A stretch of 64,000 nt of DNA from CAZAAW01 sp964483325. Its GTDB lineage: Bacteria > Pseudomonadota > Alphaproteobacteria > Rhizobiales > Kaistiaceae. The notes under the pieces were generated by a model that was not told the origin of the DNA, did no database searches, and saw only the letters and a list, made by a program, of their open reading frames with translations. Both the position numbers and the translations under genes were made by a program. The stretch spans positions 124,001 to 188,000 of the forward strand of contig CAZAAW010000001.1 in the NCBI GenBank assembly GCA_964483325.1. The letters are read 5' to 3'. Below, in pieces: positions 7,761 through 16,277 of this stretch (the first letter of the stretch is position 1; every line of letters starts with the position of its first letter).

Positions 7761-8465
7761 ATGGGCTATGTTCTGCTGGGGCTGGTGACGCTGGGCGTCC
7801 TTGTCGGGCTGGGCCAGGTCGTCGTCCGGACCAATCCGCACGTCCTGCTGCAGGTGCTCCGCTACGCGGTGGCGGCGGCGCTCGTCGTCTTCGGCGCGGT
7901 CTTCACCATCGGCCGGCAGGTCGGGCTGGGCCTGCCGATGATCCTGGCGGGGCTGGCGGCCTTCCGCGGCCGGATCGGCAGCTTCGATCTCACCGGGACA
8001 TCGCGGGCAGGGAAGGGGCGGTCGGGCGTGCGCTCGGACTACCTGGCGATGGAACTCGATCACGGCAGCGGCGCGATGAAGGGCGAGGTGCTGAAGGGCG
8101 CCTTCGCCGGCAGGGAACTCGACGCGCTGACGGAGGACGAACTGCGCGACCTCTATGACGAGGTGCTCGCCGATCCGGACAGCCTGGCGCTACTCGAAGC
8201 CTATCTCGACCGCCGGGTCCCCGGCTGGCGTGAAGACGCTGAGCGTGATGGTGCAGCGGGGGCGGGCAGCCCGGCGGATGCGGGCGCCATGACTGACCAG
8301 GAGGCCTATGAGATCCTTGGCCTTGCGCCCGGAGCCGGCGATGCGGAAATCCGGGCGGCCCACCGGCGCCTGATGAAGGGCGTCCACCCGGACCAGGGCG
8401 GGTCGACGTTCCTTGCGGGCAAGATCAATCAGGCCAAAGACCGACTTCTCGGCAGACATCGCTGA
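7761..8465 (+). CDS. Membrane-anchored J-domain (DnaJ-like) protein
   Basis: A 234-residue protein: two N-terminal hydrophobic segments (about 4-22 and 38-66), a linker, an acidic helical region, then a C-terminal J domain (about 180-234) with the HPD motif at 209-211 and the KINQAKD helix. The J domain at the far C-terminus and the N-terminal anchor place it at the inner membrane with the J domain in the cytoplasm, where it would recruit DnaK. The ATG at 7761 lies four bases after the VWA gene stop. It is related to DjlA/TIM14-like membrane J proteins; the client is unknown. Confidence 0.82.
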   Translation: MGYVLLGLVTLGVLVGLGQVVVRTNPHVLLQVLRYAVAAALVVFGAVFTIGRQVGLGLPMILAGLAAFRGRIGSFDLTGTSRAGKGRSGVRSDYLAMELDHGSGAMKGEVLKGAFAGRELDALTEDELRDLYDEVLADPDSLALLEAYLDRRVPGWREDAERDGAAGAGSPADAGAMTDQEAYEILGLAPGAGDAEIRAAHRRLMKGVHPDQGGSTFLAGKINQAKDRLLGRHR

Positions 8466-8507
8466 CTCCTGAAACGCGGAACAGGCGGAGCCGCGGACGC
8501 GGCGGTA

Positions 8508-9821
8508 CTACTGCAATGCAAGGCAGGCGAAGTCCTTGCGCTCGAGCTGGGCGCAGGCGGCCCGCGCCGCTTGCTTGCTGGCGAAGCCGCCGAAGCGGGC
8601 GCGGTAAAGAGTGCCGCCGCCCTTGGCGACAGGTTCGGTATAGGCGGAGACGGCGGCCAGCAGCTGCGGCTTGGCGGCGGCGGCGCGCGACAGGGTCTGC
8701 GACGCACCCTCGAGGGTCGGGAAGGCGCCGAGCTGGATCTTCCAGCCCTCCGGCTCGACCGCCGGGGTCGGCACGGCGACCGGGTTGGCGCCGGCATCCT
8801 CGTTGGCGTCGCCCTGCGCCGGCTCCTCGACGAGGACCGTCGGCGACACCGTATTGTCGATTTCCGCCAGCGCCAGCACGTCGGCGATATCGGCCGGACG
8901 GCGGCGCGGCGCCGGCATGTCGTCCTGCGCATTGTTGGCCACCAGCAGCGGCGCTGTCCGGCGGCCTCGCGACGCCTTCGGCAGATAGGTGCGGATCAGC
9001 TCGGCCATGTGGCTGTCGCGGGAACGGCTGGTATTGCCGCCCATGACGACGGCGACCAGCGCCCGGTTGTCGCGATGCACCGACGTGACGAGGTTGTAGC
9101 CGGAGGCGCGCGTATAGCCGGTCTTGATGCCGTCGACGCCCTCGACGCGGCCGAGCAGGTTGTTGTGATTGCCGATGCGCACGCCCTTCCAGGTGAAGAC
9201 GCGCGTCGAGAAGTAGCTGAAATAGCGCGGGAAGCGGTCCTGCAGGGCGCGGCCGAGCGTGGCCATGTCGCGGGCCGTCGTCACCTGGCCGGAATTGGGC
9301 AGCCCGTGCGGGTTGCGGAACGTCGTGCGCGACATGCCGATCGCCCGGGCCGTGCGGGTCATGCGGTTGGCGAAGGCGTCCTCGCTGCCGGCGAGGTTCT
9401 CGGCGATGACCATGGCGACGTCGTTCGCCGACCGGGTGACGAGCGCCAGGATGGCATCCTTGGCAGTGATGGTGCTGCCGGCCTTGACGCCGAGCTTCGA
9501 CGGCGCCTGGCCGGCCGCCTTGGCCGAAACGGTGAAGCGCGTATCGAGCCGGATCTTGCCGCTCTCCAGATCCTCGAAGAGGAGGTAGAGCGTCATCATC
9601 TTCGTCAGCGAAGCCGGATAGCGCCGCGCGTCGGCGTTGCGCGAGAACAGGACCTTGCCCGTCTTCGCATCGACGACGAAGGCCGCGTAATTGGCATCGG
9701 CCGCCCGGCTGGGGGCGGCTGAGGTGACGGTGCCCATGGTGACAAGGGCAGCTGCGACGAGGACCTGCTTGAGCCGCCGGGAGAGCCGAGCGCGAAGGGA
9801 CGTCGTGGTGCCAGCAATCAT
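8508..9821 (-). CDS. D-alanyl-D-alanine carboxypeptidase (S11) with C-terminal SPOR domain
   Basis: A 437-residue low-molecular-weight penicillin-binding protein that trims the terminal D-Ala from peptidoglycan stem peptides in the periplasm. It has a signal peptide (to about 41) and the three PBP motifs: Ser71-Leu-Thr-Lys74, SAND, and KTGYT. A C-terminal SPOR domain (about 355-437, starting at WKIQLGAFPT) would bind denuded glycan strands at the division septum. The final C-terminal membrane helix usual in DacA/DacC is replaced by this SPOR module, an arrangement common in alphaproteobacteria. It is convergent with the J-domain gene, 42 bp apart. Confidence 0.93.
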   Translation of the reverse strand: MIAGTTTSLRARLSRRLKQVLVAAALVTMGTVTSAAPSRAADANYAAFVVDAKTGKVLFSRNADARRYPASLTKMMTLYLLFEDLESGKIRLDTRFTVSAKAAGQAPSKLGVKAGSTITAKDAILALVTRSANDVAMVIAENLAGSEDAFANRMTRTARAIGMSRTTFRNPHGLPNSGQVTTARDMATLGRALQDRFPRYFSYFSTRVFTWKGVRIGNHNNLLGRVEGVDGIKTGYTRASGYNLVTSVHRDNRALVAVVMGGNTSRSRDSHMAELIRTYLPKASRGRRTAPLLVANNAQDDMPAPRRRPADIADVLALAEIDNTVSPTVLVEEPAQGDANEDAGANPVAVPTPAVEPEGWKIQLGAFPTLEGASQTLSRAAAAKPQLLAAVSAYTEPVAKGGGTLYRARFGGFASKQAARAACAQLERKDFACLALQ

Positions 9822-10578
9822 CGGACCGGAATTCTCCGCATCGCCGTCGGGCGGGGAAGCGCCGGCGACTTGTTAGACGCAACCTGCTGGTCTTCCGCGG
9901 AGATCGGCAAACGACAAAGATCCCACGCTGCGCGGCTGGAGTTGGGAAGCCGTGCCGTCGCGATCGATCCTGTCGTCAATGCCGGCTCCCGATGACGAAG
10001 CATTGTCCCGCGCTCCGTCCGCCAGCCTTTCCTCGGACGGTAGGAGGACGACGTTACGAAAGCGTAAACCGGACGAAATGGAGACCGGAATGTGTCAATG
10101 CGGCGAGAGGCTTGCAGGACCGGAACGCACATGAGCCGGTTCTTTTCGTAAAATGCGGGGTGCTTTCCGGCCCTCGCGAAGCGGGCGGGACACCCGCGCC
10201 AAACCTTCGGATCATGCACAGCCGTTGCGCCGCGCATACCCGGGCCGGCGCACCGAGTGCGGAATTTCTGCCGCTTGTGGCAGGCGGGCAACGCCTTCCG
10301 ACGACGCACTGGCCGGCCCTGCCGGCCATGCCTTATGATGCGGAGCGGATGGCGAGGCTGCGCGAAGGGGCGTCAGGCGTCTGCGGCCGGCCCCTTTCGA
10401 AACAATCGTCGCCGTGCCCTTAAAAACGCCGCGAGGGCGAATACATTATGGAAGCCGTGCCGTCGGAGGTCCCCGCTTCGGGCGCAAGGCATGCGAGACG
10501 ACGCGGGGAGCTTTTCTTGCAATGAAACGGAACGGGCCAATTGCGGGCCGCAGCGTTTCTCGGCAGGATTCGATCGGG
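9822..10578. other. Intergenic region (~757 bp) without a convincing gene
   Basis: Several short open frames exist on both strands, but none has a good start, domain or codon pattern. Visible structure is limited to GC-rich palindromes, for example GGCCGGC-CCT-GCCGGCC at 10311-10327. No tRNA-like cloverleaf or T-run terminator was seen. It should contain the divergent promoters of the D,D-carboxypeptidase and clpS. If clpS starts at the upstream ATG at 10522 the gap shrinks accordingly. Confidence 0.5.
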
Positions 10579-10932
10579 ATGGGTCGGACCGGCATGGGCG
10601 ACGACGATATGCGGCGATCGGATGATGACGGCGGTGACGCCAAGGTCGGCGTCATCACCAAGACCAAACCCAAGACCAAGCGGCCGGCGCTTTATCGCGT
10701 GCTGCTTCTCAACGACGACTACACACCCATGGAGTTCGTCGTCCACGTGCTGGAGCGGTTCTTCCAGAAGGGACGGGAAGAGGCGACCCAGATCATGCTG
10801 CATGTCCATCAGCATGGCGTAGGCGAGTGTGGCGTCTACACCTTCGAAGTGGCGGAGACCAAGGTCACCCAGGTGATGGATTTCGCCCGCAAGCATCAAC
10901 ATCCGCTGCAATGCGTGATGGAAAAGAAGTGA
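10579..10932 (+). CDS. clpS: ATP-dependent Clp protease adaptor ClpS
   Basis: A 117-residue N-end-rule adaptor that delivers substrates with bulky N-terminal residues to ClpAP. The core is intact: LYRVLLLNDDYTPMEFV (NDDYT and the Met gate of the N-degron pocket), LHVHQHGVGECGVYTFEVAE, and the terminal HPLQCVMEKK. Four in-frame ATGs (10522, 10579, 10594, 10609) could start it; 10579 gives a family-typical length with a short disordered Asp/Lys-rich arm. Nine bases separate its stop from clpA, so the two form an operon. Confidence 0.93.
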   Translation: MGRTGMGDDDMRRSDDDGGDAKVGVITKTKPKTKRPALYRVLLLNDDYTPMEFVVHVLERFFQKGREEATQIMLHVHQHGVGECGVYTFEVAETKVTQVMDFARKHQHPLQCVMEKK

Positions 10933-10941
10933 GGACATAGA

Positions 10942-13404
10942 GTGCCATCTTTCTCCCGAAGCCTTGAAAAGGCTCTCCACCAGGCGCTGGCGCTCGCCAA
11001 TGAGCGGCATCAGGAATACGCCACCCTGGAGCACCTTCTCCTCGCGCTCACCGACGATCAGGATGCAGCCGCTGTCATGCGGGCGTGCAATGTCGACCTC
11101 GACACCCTGCGGCGCAGCCTGACGGAGTACATCGACAACGAACTCGCCAATCTCGCCACCGACGGCGACGAGGATTCGAAGCCGACCGCAGGCTTCCAGC
11201 GCGTCATCCAGCGCGCCGTGATCCACGTCCAGTCGTCAGGCCGCGAGGAAGTGACGGGCGCCAATGTGCTCGTCGCCATCTTCGCCGAGCGCGAGAGCCA
11301 CGCGGCCTATTTCCTGCAGGAGCAGGACATGACGCGCTACGATGCGGTGAACTACATCAGTCACGGCATCGCCAAGCGCGCCGGCATGTCGGAATCCCGG
11401 CCCGTGCGGGGCGTCGACGATGACGCTGCGACCGTCGAGAGCCGCGAGGACTCCAAGAAGAAGCAGGACGCCTTGGACGCCTATTGCGTCAATCTCAACG
11501 AGAAGGCTCGCAAGGGGAAGATCGACCCGCTGATCGGCCGCGACGCCGAGATCCAGCGGACGATCCAGATCCTGTGCCGGCGGCAGAAGAACAACCCGCT
11601 GCTGGTCGGCGAACCCGGCGTCGGCAAGACCGCCATCGCCGAGGGCCTTGCCAAGCGCATCAACGAGGGCGACGTCCCGGAGGTGCTGCGCGACGCGACG
11701 ATCTTCTCGCTCGACATGGGCACGCTCCTCGCCGGCACGCGCTATCGCGGCGATTTCGAGGAGCGGCTGAAGCAGGTCGTCAAGGAGATCGAGGAATATC
11801 CCGGCGCCATCATGTTCATCGACGAGATCCACACCGTCATCGGTGCGGGGGCGACGTCGGGCGGCGCCATGGATGCCTCCAATCTCCTGAAGCCGGCGCT
11901 GGCCAGCGGCACCATCCGCTGCATCGGCTCGACGACCTACAAGGAGTATCGGCAGTTCTTCGAGAAGGACCGGGCGCTGGTCCGGCGCTTCCAGAAGATC
12001 GACGTCAACGAGCCGTCGCTCTCCGACGCGATCGAGATCCTCAAGGGGCTCAAGCCCTATTTCGAGGAGTTCCACCGCGTCCGCTACACCAACGACGCCA
12101 TCAAGTCGGCGGTGGAGCTGTCGGCCCGCTACATCAATGACCGCAAGCTGCCGGACAAGGCGATCGACGTGATCGACGAGACCGGCGCCTCGCAGATGCT
12201 GCTGCCGGAGGCGCGCCGCCGCAAGACGATCGGCGTCAAGGAAATCGAGACGACGATCGCCACGATGGCGCGTATCCCGCCGAAGACCGTCTCCAAGGAC
12301 GACTCGGAGGTGCTGCAGCATCTGGAGCAGACGCTGAAGCGCACCGTCTACGGCCAGGACAAGGCGATCGAGCAGCTGTCGTCGGCGATCAAGCTGGCCC
12401 GTGCCGGCCTGCGCGAGCCAGAGAAGCCGATCGGCTGCTACCTGTTCTCCGGCCCGACCGGCGTCGGCAAGACGGAGGTCGCCAAGCAGCTTGCCGCCTC
12501 GCTGGGCGTCGAACTGCTGCGCTTCGACATGTCGGAATATATGGAGCGCCACACCGTCTCGCGGCTGATCGGCGCGCCGCCCGGCTATGTCGGCTTCGAC
12601 CAGGGTGGCCTGCTGACCGACGGTGTCGACCAGCATCCCTACTGCGTCCTCCTGCTCGACGAGATCGAGAAGGCGCATCCGGATCTGTTCAACATCCTCC
12701 TGCAGGTCATGGACCACGGCAAGCTGACCGACCACAACGGCAAGCAGGTCGACTTCCGCAACGTCATCCTGATCATGACGACCAATGCGGGTGCCGCCGA
12801 CCTCGCCAAGCCGGCCATCGGCTTCGCCAGTTCGGTCAAGGCCAGCGACGACATGGAGGCGATCGACCGGCTGTTCGCGCCGGAGTTCCGCAACCGCCTC
12901 GATGCCATCGTGCCGTTCGGCAACCTGCCGCCGGTCGTGGTCTACTCCGTCGTGCGCAAGTTCGTCCTGCAGCTCGAGGCCCAGCTCGCCGACCGCGGCG
13001 TCACCTTCGATCTCTCCGACGAGGCCGTGAAGTGGCTGGCCGACAAGGGCTACGACCAGCGCATGGGCGCCCGTCCGCTGGCCCGGACGATCCAGCAATA
13101 CATCAAGCAGCCGCTCGCCGACGAAGTGCTGTTCGGCAAGCTGAAGAGCGGCGGCACGGTGAAGGTGTCGGTCGAGACCAAGGAAAACGGCGAGACAGGC
13201 CTCCACCTCGAGGCGCTGGAGGACGGCCCGATCCGGCCGAAGCCCGAGCCTGTGCCGGAGGCGCCGAAGAAGAAGCGCGCCAAGCCGCGCCGCAAGCCGG
13301 CAGCGGCCAAGACCCCGGCGGCGCGTGGCGGCGTCGGTGCGGGATCCACGGGCGGCGGCAAGCGTCCCGGCCTGGTGCCGAAAGTGCCGCTGAAGACGGA
13401 CTAG
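10942..13404 (+). CDS. clpA: ATP-dependent Clp protease ATP-binding subunit ClpA
   Basis: An 820-residue AAA+ unfoldase that feeds ClpP. It has the Clp N domain (about 1-145), AAA domain 1 with Walker A GEPGVGKT and Walker B IMFIDEIH, AAA domain 2 with GPTGVGKT and VLLLDEIEKAH, and a C-terminal D2 small domain. It starts at GTG, 9 bp after clpS. After the normal end, about 50 residues form a very basic Lys/Arg/Pro/Ala tail (KKKRAKPRRKPAAAK followed by a Gly-rich stretch), reminiscent of histone H1-like tails. A strong terminator lies 34 bp after the stop. Confidence 0.97.
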   Translation: MPSFSRSLEKALHQALALANERHQEYATLEHLLLALTDDQDAAAVMRACNVDLDTLRRSLTEYIDNELANLATDGDEDSKPTAGFQRVIQRAVIHVQSSGREEVTGANVLVAIFAERESHAAYFLQEQDMTRYDAVNYISHGIAKRAGMSESRPVRGVDDDAATVESREDSKKKQDALDAYCVNLNEKARKGKIDPLIGRDAEIQRTIQILCRRQKNNPLLVGEPGVGKTAIAEGLAKRINEGDVPEVLRDATIFSLDMGTLLAGTRYRGDFEERLKQVVKEIEEYPGAIMFIDEIHTVIGAGATSGGAMDASNLLKPALASGTIRCIGSTTYKEYRQFFEKDRALVRRFQKIDVNEPSLSDAIEILKGLKPYFEEFHRVRYTNDAIKSAVELSARYINDRKLPDKAIDVIDETGASQMLLPEARRRKTIGVKEIETTIATMARIPPKTVSKDDSEVLQHLEQTLKRTVYGQDKAIEQLSSAIKLARAGLREPEKPIGCYLFSGPTGVGKTEVAKQLAASLGVELLRFDMSEYMERHTVSRLIGAPPGYVGFDQGGLLTDGVDQHPYCVLLLDEIEKAHPDLFNILLQVMDHGKLTDHNGKQVDFRNVILIMTTNAGAADLAKPAIGFASSVKASDDMEAIDRLFAPEFRNRLDAIVPFGNLPPVVVYSVVRKFVLQLEAQLADRGVTFDLSDEAVKWLADKGYDQRMGARPLARTIQQYIKQPLADEVLFGKLKSGGTVKVSVETKENGETGLHLEALEDGPIRPKPEPVPEAPKKKRAKPRRKPAAAKTPAARGGVGAGSTGGGKRPGLVPKVPLKTD

Positions 13405-13437
13405 AAAACGGCATCCGTCGATCGCCAGTGAAAGAAG

Positions 13438-13473
13438 AAAAGGCCGGTCCAGGTGACCGGCCTTTTCTTTTTT
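13438..13473. terminator. Intrinsic terminator after clpA
   Basis: Perfect 12-bp stem AAAAGGCCGGTC / GACCGGCCTTTT (13438-13449, 13455-13466) with a 5-nt loop, followed by C and six T residues. Confidence 0.93.
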
Positions 13474-13510
13474 GGCGCGCCCTACCGGATGGTGAAGGAC
13501 ATACGGTTGG

Positions 13511-13538
13511 TTGACCGGCCGGTCTTCGCCGTTACGAT
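13511..13538 (+). promoter_or_regulatory. Possible sigma-70 promoter of the PQQ dehydrogenase gene
   Basis: TTGACC (13511-13516), a 16-bp spacer and TACGAT (13533-13538) lie about 70 bp before the start codon and after the clpA terminator. The fit is moderate (five of six, four of six). Confidence 0.38.
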
Positions 13539-13609
13539 CGTCTGCCGGTGGGCGGCAAAGGGAAGCCGCATCGCCGGATATCCATAAGAAATAGCTAGGG
13601 AACGGAAAG

Positions 13610-15340
13610 ATGCTTCAGCGAAGGATCATGGCGGGGGCGGCATTAGCCGCAATGACCGCCGCAATGCCGGCCTGGGCGGCCGATGTGACGCCCGAGCGGC
13701 TGCTCAATGCTGCCGACGAGCCGCAGAACTGGCTGTCGGTGCACAAGGAATATGACGCGTCGCGCTATTCGACGCTCGACCAGATCAACCGCGACAATGC
13801 CGCCAATCTGCGCGTCGCCTTCGGCGTGGCGCTCGGCGGCCTGCCGGGCAATGCCGTGCAGAAGGAGGGCGGGCTGCAGGCGACGCCGCTCGTCGAGGAC
13901 GGGATGATGTACGTCCCGGACGGTTGGGGCACGGTCTACAAGATCGATGTCCGCCGCGGCAATGTCGGCCGCATCGCCTGGGTGATGGATCCGGGCATCG
14001 ACAAGTCCAATGTCTGGCTGCCGCGCAATTCGGGCGTCGCCCTCTGGAGGGATCAGGTCATCTCCATCACCGGCGACGGCAAGGTCATCTGGACCAATGC
14101 CGAAACCGGCGAGATCACCCGCACCGTCCAGGTCGAGGATTTTGCCACCGGCTACACCATCACGGCGGCGCCGCTCGTCGTCGGCGACCGGCTGATCGTC
14201 CCGGGCTCGGGCGGCGACCGCGGCATCCGCTCGCATCTCGACGCGCTCAATGTCGAGACCGGCGAGCCGCTGTGGCGCTACTACTCGGTGCCGGAAGCGG
14301 GGCAGCCCGGGTCGGAGACCTGGAAGGACGGCGAGAGCTGGAAGACTGGTGGCGGCGCCTTCTGGGTGACCGGCGCCTATGATCCGGAACAGAACGTCTA
14401 CATCACGGGCACTGGCAACCCGGTGCCGATGTTCGACCCCGAATACCGGCCCGGCGACAATCTCTATACCGACAGCACTGTCGCCATCGACGTCGCCGAC
14501 GGATCGATGAAATGGTACTTCCAGTACACGCCGAACGACTGGTTCGACTACGACGAGGAGGGCGTCAACCTGCTCGTCGATGTCGAGATCAACGGCGAGA
14601 AGCGGGCCGTCGTCAATCACTTCGGACGCAACGGCTTCGTCTACACGATCGACCGCACCAACGGTGCGTTCGTCGCCGGCGCGCAGTACAGCAGCCATCT
14701 CAACTGGACGGCCGGCCTCGATCCGAAGACCGGCAAGCCGGTCGAGTACGATCCCAATGCCGACATCCAGACCTACGCCATCGGCGCGGCCTCGCGGCGT
14801 GCCCAGGGGGAGGTGCAGGTCTGCCCGAGCATCGGCGGCGGCGTGAACTACGAACCGCCGTCCTTCAGCCGGCGTACCGGCATGATCTATGGCGCCGGCG
14901 TCGAGGAAGGCTGCGTGACGGTCCTGGCGGAAGCGCAGCCCGGTCCGCGCGACGGCGGCTTCGCCGGCGGCCGCAATACGGGCCGCGAGCGCTCGCTGGG
15001 CAGTGTCACGGCGGTCGATCCGGCGACGGCGGCAACCACCGCCAAGCAGATGTTCGACTATCCCGCACGGTCCGGTGTTGTTACGACGGCCGGCGGCGTC
15101 GCCTTCACGGCGACCGCGGACGGTACGCTGTTCGCCCTCAATGACGAGACCCTGGAACCGCTGTGGTCGTTCAATATGGGCTCGTTCAACCAGGCGCCGC
15201 CCATGACCTATGCCGTGGACGGCAAGCAGTATGTCGCCGTTCTCGTCGGAGCGGGGGCGATCCTGCGCAACTATCTCGCCAAGTCGCCCGAGGTGCAGGA
15301 CATGCAGAACACCTCGATGTTGTGGGTGTTCTCGCTCTAG
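13610..15340 (+). CDS. PQQ-dependent dehydrogenase (XoxF/ExaA-like), lanthanide-type metal site
   Basis: A 576-residue periplasmic type I quinoprotein with a signal peptide (to about 23) and an eight-bladed propeller with tryptophan-docking repeats. It would oxidise an alcohol and pass electrons to a cytochrome c. Active-site residues can be placed by motif: Asp203 (in SGGDRGIR, where methanol dehydrogenases have Glu), Trp252 below the PQQ ring, Asn270 in GTGNPVP, catalytic Asp313 and Asp315 in FDYDEEG. The extra Asp two residues after the catalytic Asp is the accepted marker of lanthanide-dependent members. Unusually, the vicinal Cys-Cys pair that packs on PQQ is missing (the segment reads RNSGVALW). 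No CxxCH haem motif is present. The substrate cannot be told from sequence. Confidence 0.88.
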   Translation: MLQRRIMAGAALAAMTAAMPAWAADVTPERLLNAADEPQNWLSVHKEYDASRYSTLDQINRDNAANLRVAFGVALGGLPGNAVQKEGGLQATPLVEDGMMYVPDGWGTVYKIDVRRGNVGRIAWVMDPGIDKSNVWLPRNSGVALWRDQVISITGDGKVIWTNAETGEITRTVQVEDFATGYTITAAPLVVGDRLIVPGSGGDRGIRSHLDALNVETGEPLWRYYSVPEAGQPGSETWKDGESWKTGGGAFWVTGAYDPEQNVYITGTGNPVPMFDPEYRPGDNLYTDSTVAIDVADGSMKWYFQYTPNDWFDYDEEGVNLLVDVEINGEKRAVVNHFGRNGFVYTIDRTNGAFVAGAQYSSHLNWTAGLDPKTGKPVEYDPNADIQTYAIGAASRRAQGEVQVCPSIGGGVNYEPPSFSRRTGMIYGAGVEEGCVTVLAEAQPGPRDGGFAGGRNTGRERSLGSVTAVDPATAATTAKQMFDYPARSGVVTTAGGVAFTATADGTLFALNDETLEPLWSFNMGSFNQAPPMTYAVDGKQYVAVLVGAGAILRNYLAKSPEVQDMQNTSMLWVFSL

Positions 15341-15383
15341 GTTCAATCCCGGCGGAGGGCGGTCACGCCCTTCGCCAACCCCG

Positions 15384-16274
15384 TCAGCGGCTGCCGGCTT
15401 CCCGGGCGTGAGCCCGTCCCGCTGCGAGGATGCCTGCATCGGTCCCGAGCGCCGTGGTCACGCTGCCCATGCGCTCATTGTAGGGCATGCCGTGGAAGGC
15501 CGGGTCGCGCCACTGGCCGGTGGTGATGCTGATGCCGCGGAAGACGAGACGGCCGCCGACGCGTGCGAGGTGCACGCCGCCTGACGAGGAGCCGCTGGCG
15601 TCGCAATCGGTGCGGTAGAAGCTTGTTGCCGCCGTCGATTGCGGCACGCGGCGCACAGTGCAGCGCTGGGCGACCGGAATGCGGGTGTCGACGTCGCGTT
15701 CCATGCCGGCGGGATGGGCGGTGATGACGATGAGGTCGTCGCCTGCCGCGATCGGCGTCTCGGTGTCCACCGGGAACGGCTCGGCATCCTCCAGCGGCGT
15801 TACCAGCTTCACGATGGCGTAGTCGTCGTTCGAACCGGCCTTCGGGCGGCGCGCGCCGAAGCGGGCCGTGTCCGTCAAAAGATCAATCTTGATCGATACT
15901 TCGTCCTGGTTCTTGAAGAAACAGTTCGAGCGCTTCGTGCCGGACGGCTCGAAGAAGATGTGCGACACCGTCAGGATCTGGTCATTGGTCAGGAACAGCG
16001 TCCCCGTGCCCATGGAGGGCGACGGCGACAGGCAGCCGACATAGCCCGAGACGCGGCGGATACGGGCGACCTCGGCCTCGGACAGGCCGAGCCTCGGCGC
16101 CAGCACCAGCAGCGAGTCCCGGTCATCCTCGCCGTCGATCACATTGACCTGCCGCGCCACCGGGACATGGTCGAACGACGCCCGCATGAGCGGACCGATC
16201 GGCGCCGCAAGGGCCGGAGCGGCCGCGAGGGCGGCCATCAGGGCGAGGCCGAGGAGACGGGCGGCAAGGACCAT
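15384..16274 (-). CDS. Secreted trypsin-like serine protease
   Basis: A 296-residue protein with a signal peptide (to about 23). It shows a chymotrypsin-fold triad: His in ILTVSHIFF, Asp in SNDDYAIVKL, and Ser in DCDASGSSSGG. The GDSGGP signature is relaxed to GSSSGG, and several cysteines could form periplasmic disulfides (TDCDAS, VGCLS, SNCFF). It resembles the trypsin-like peptidases often annotated as V8-like Glu-endopeptidases. It starts four bases after the end of the DUF482 gene and is transcribed with it on the minus strand. Substrate and role are unknown. Confidence 0.82.
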   Translation of the reverse strand: MVLAARLLGLALMAALAAAPALAAPIGPLMRASFDHVPVARQVNVIDGEDDRDSLLVLAPRLGLSEAEVARIRRVSGYVGCLSPSPSMGTGTLFLTNDQILTVSHIFFEPSGTKRSNCFFKNQDEVSIKIDLLTDTARFGARRPKAGSNDDYAIVKLVTPLEDAEPFPVDTETPIAAGDDLIVITAHPAGMERDVDTRIPVAQRCTVRRVPQSTAATSFYRTDCDASGSSSGGVHLARVGGRLVFRGISITTGQWRDPAFHGMPYNERMGSVTTALGTDAGILAAGRAHAREAGSR

Positions 16275-16277
16275 CGG

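Noticed and set aside
15340..15352. GGTTCAATCCC, similar to a tRNA T-loop
   Set aside because: The bases around it do not form a T-stem or a cloverleaf, and it begins in the last codon of the PQQ dehydrogenase gene. Coincidence.
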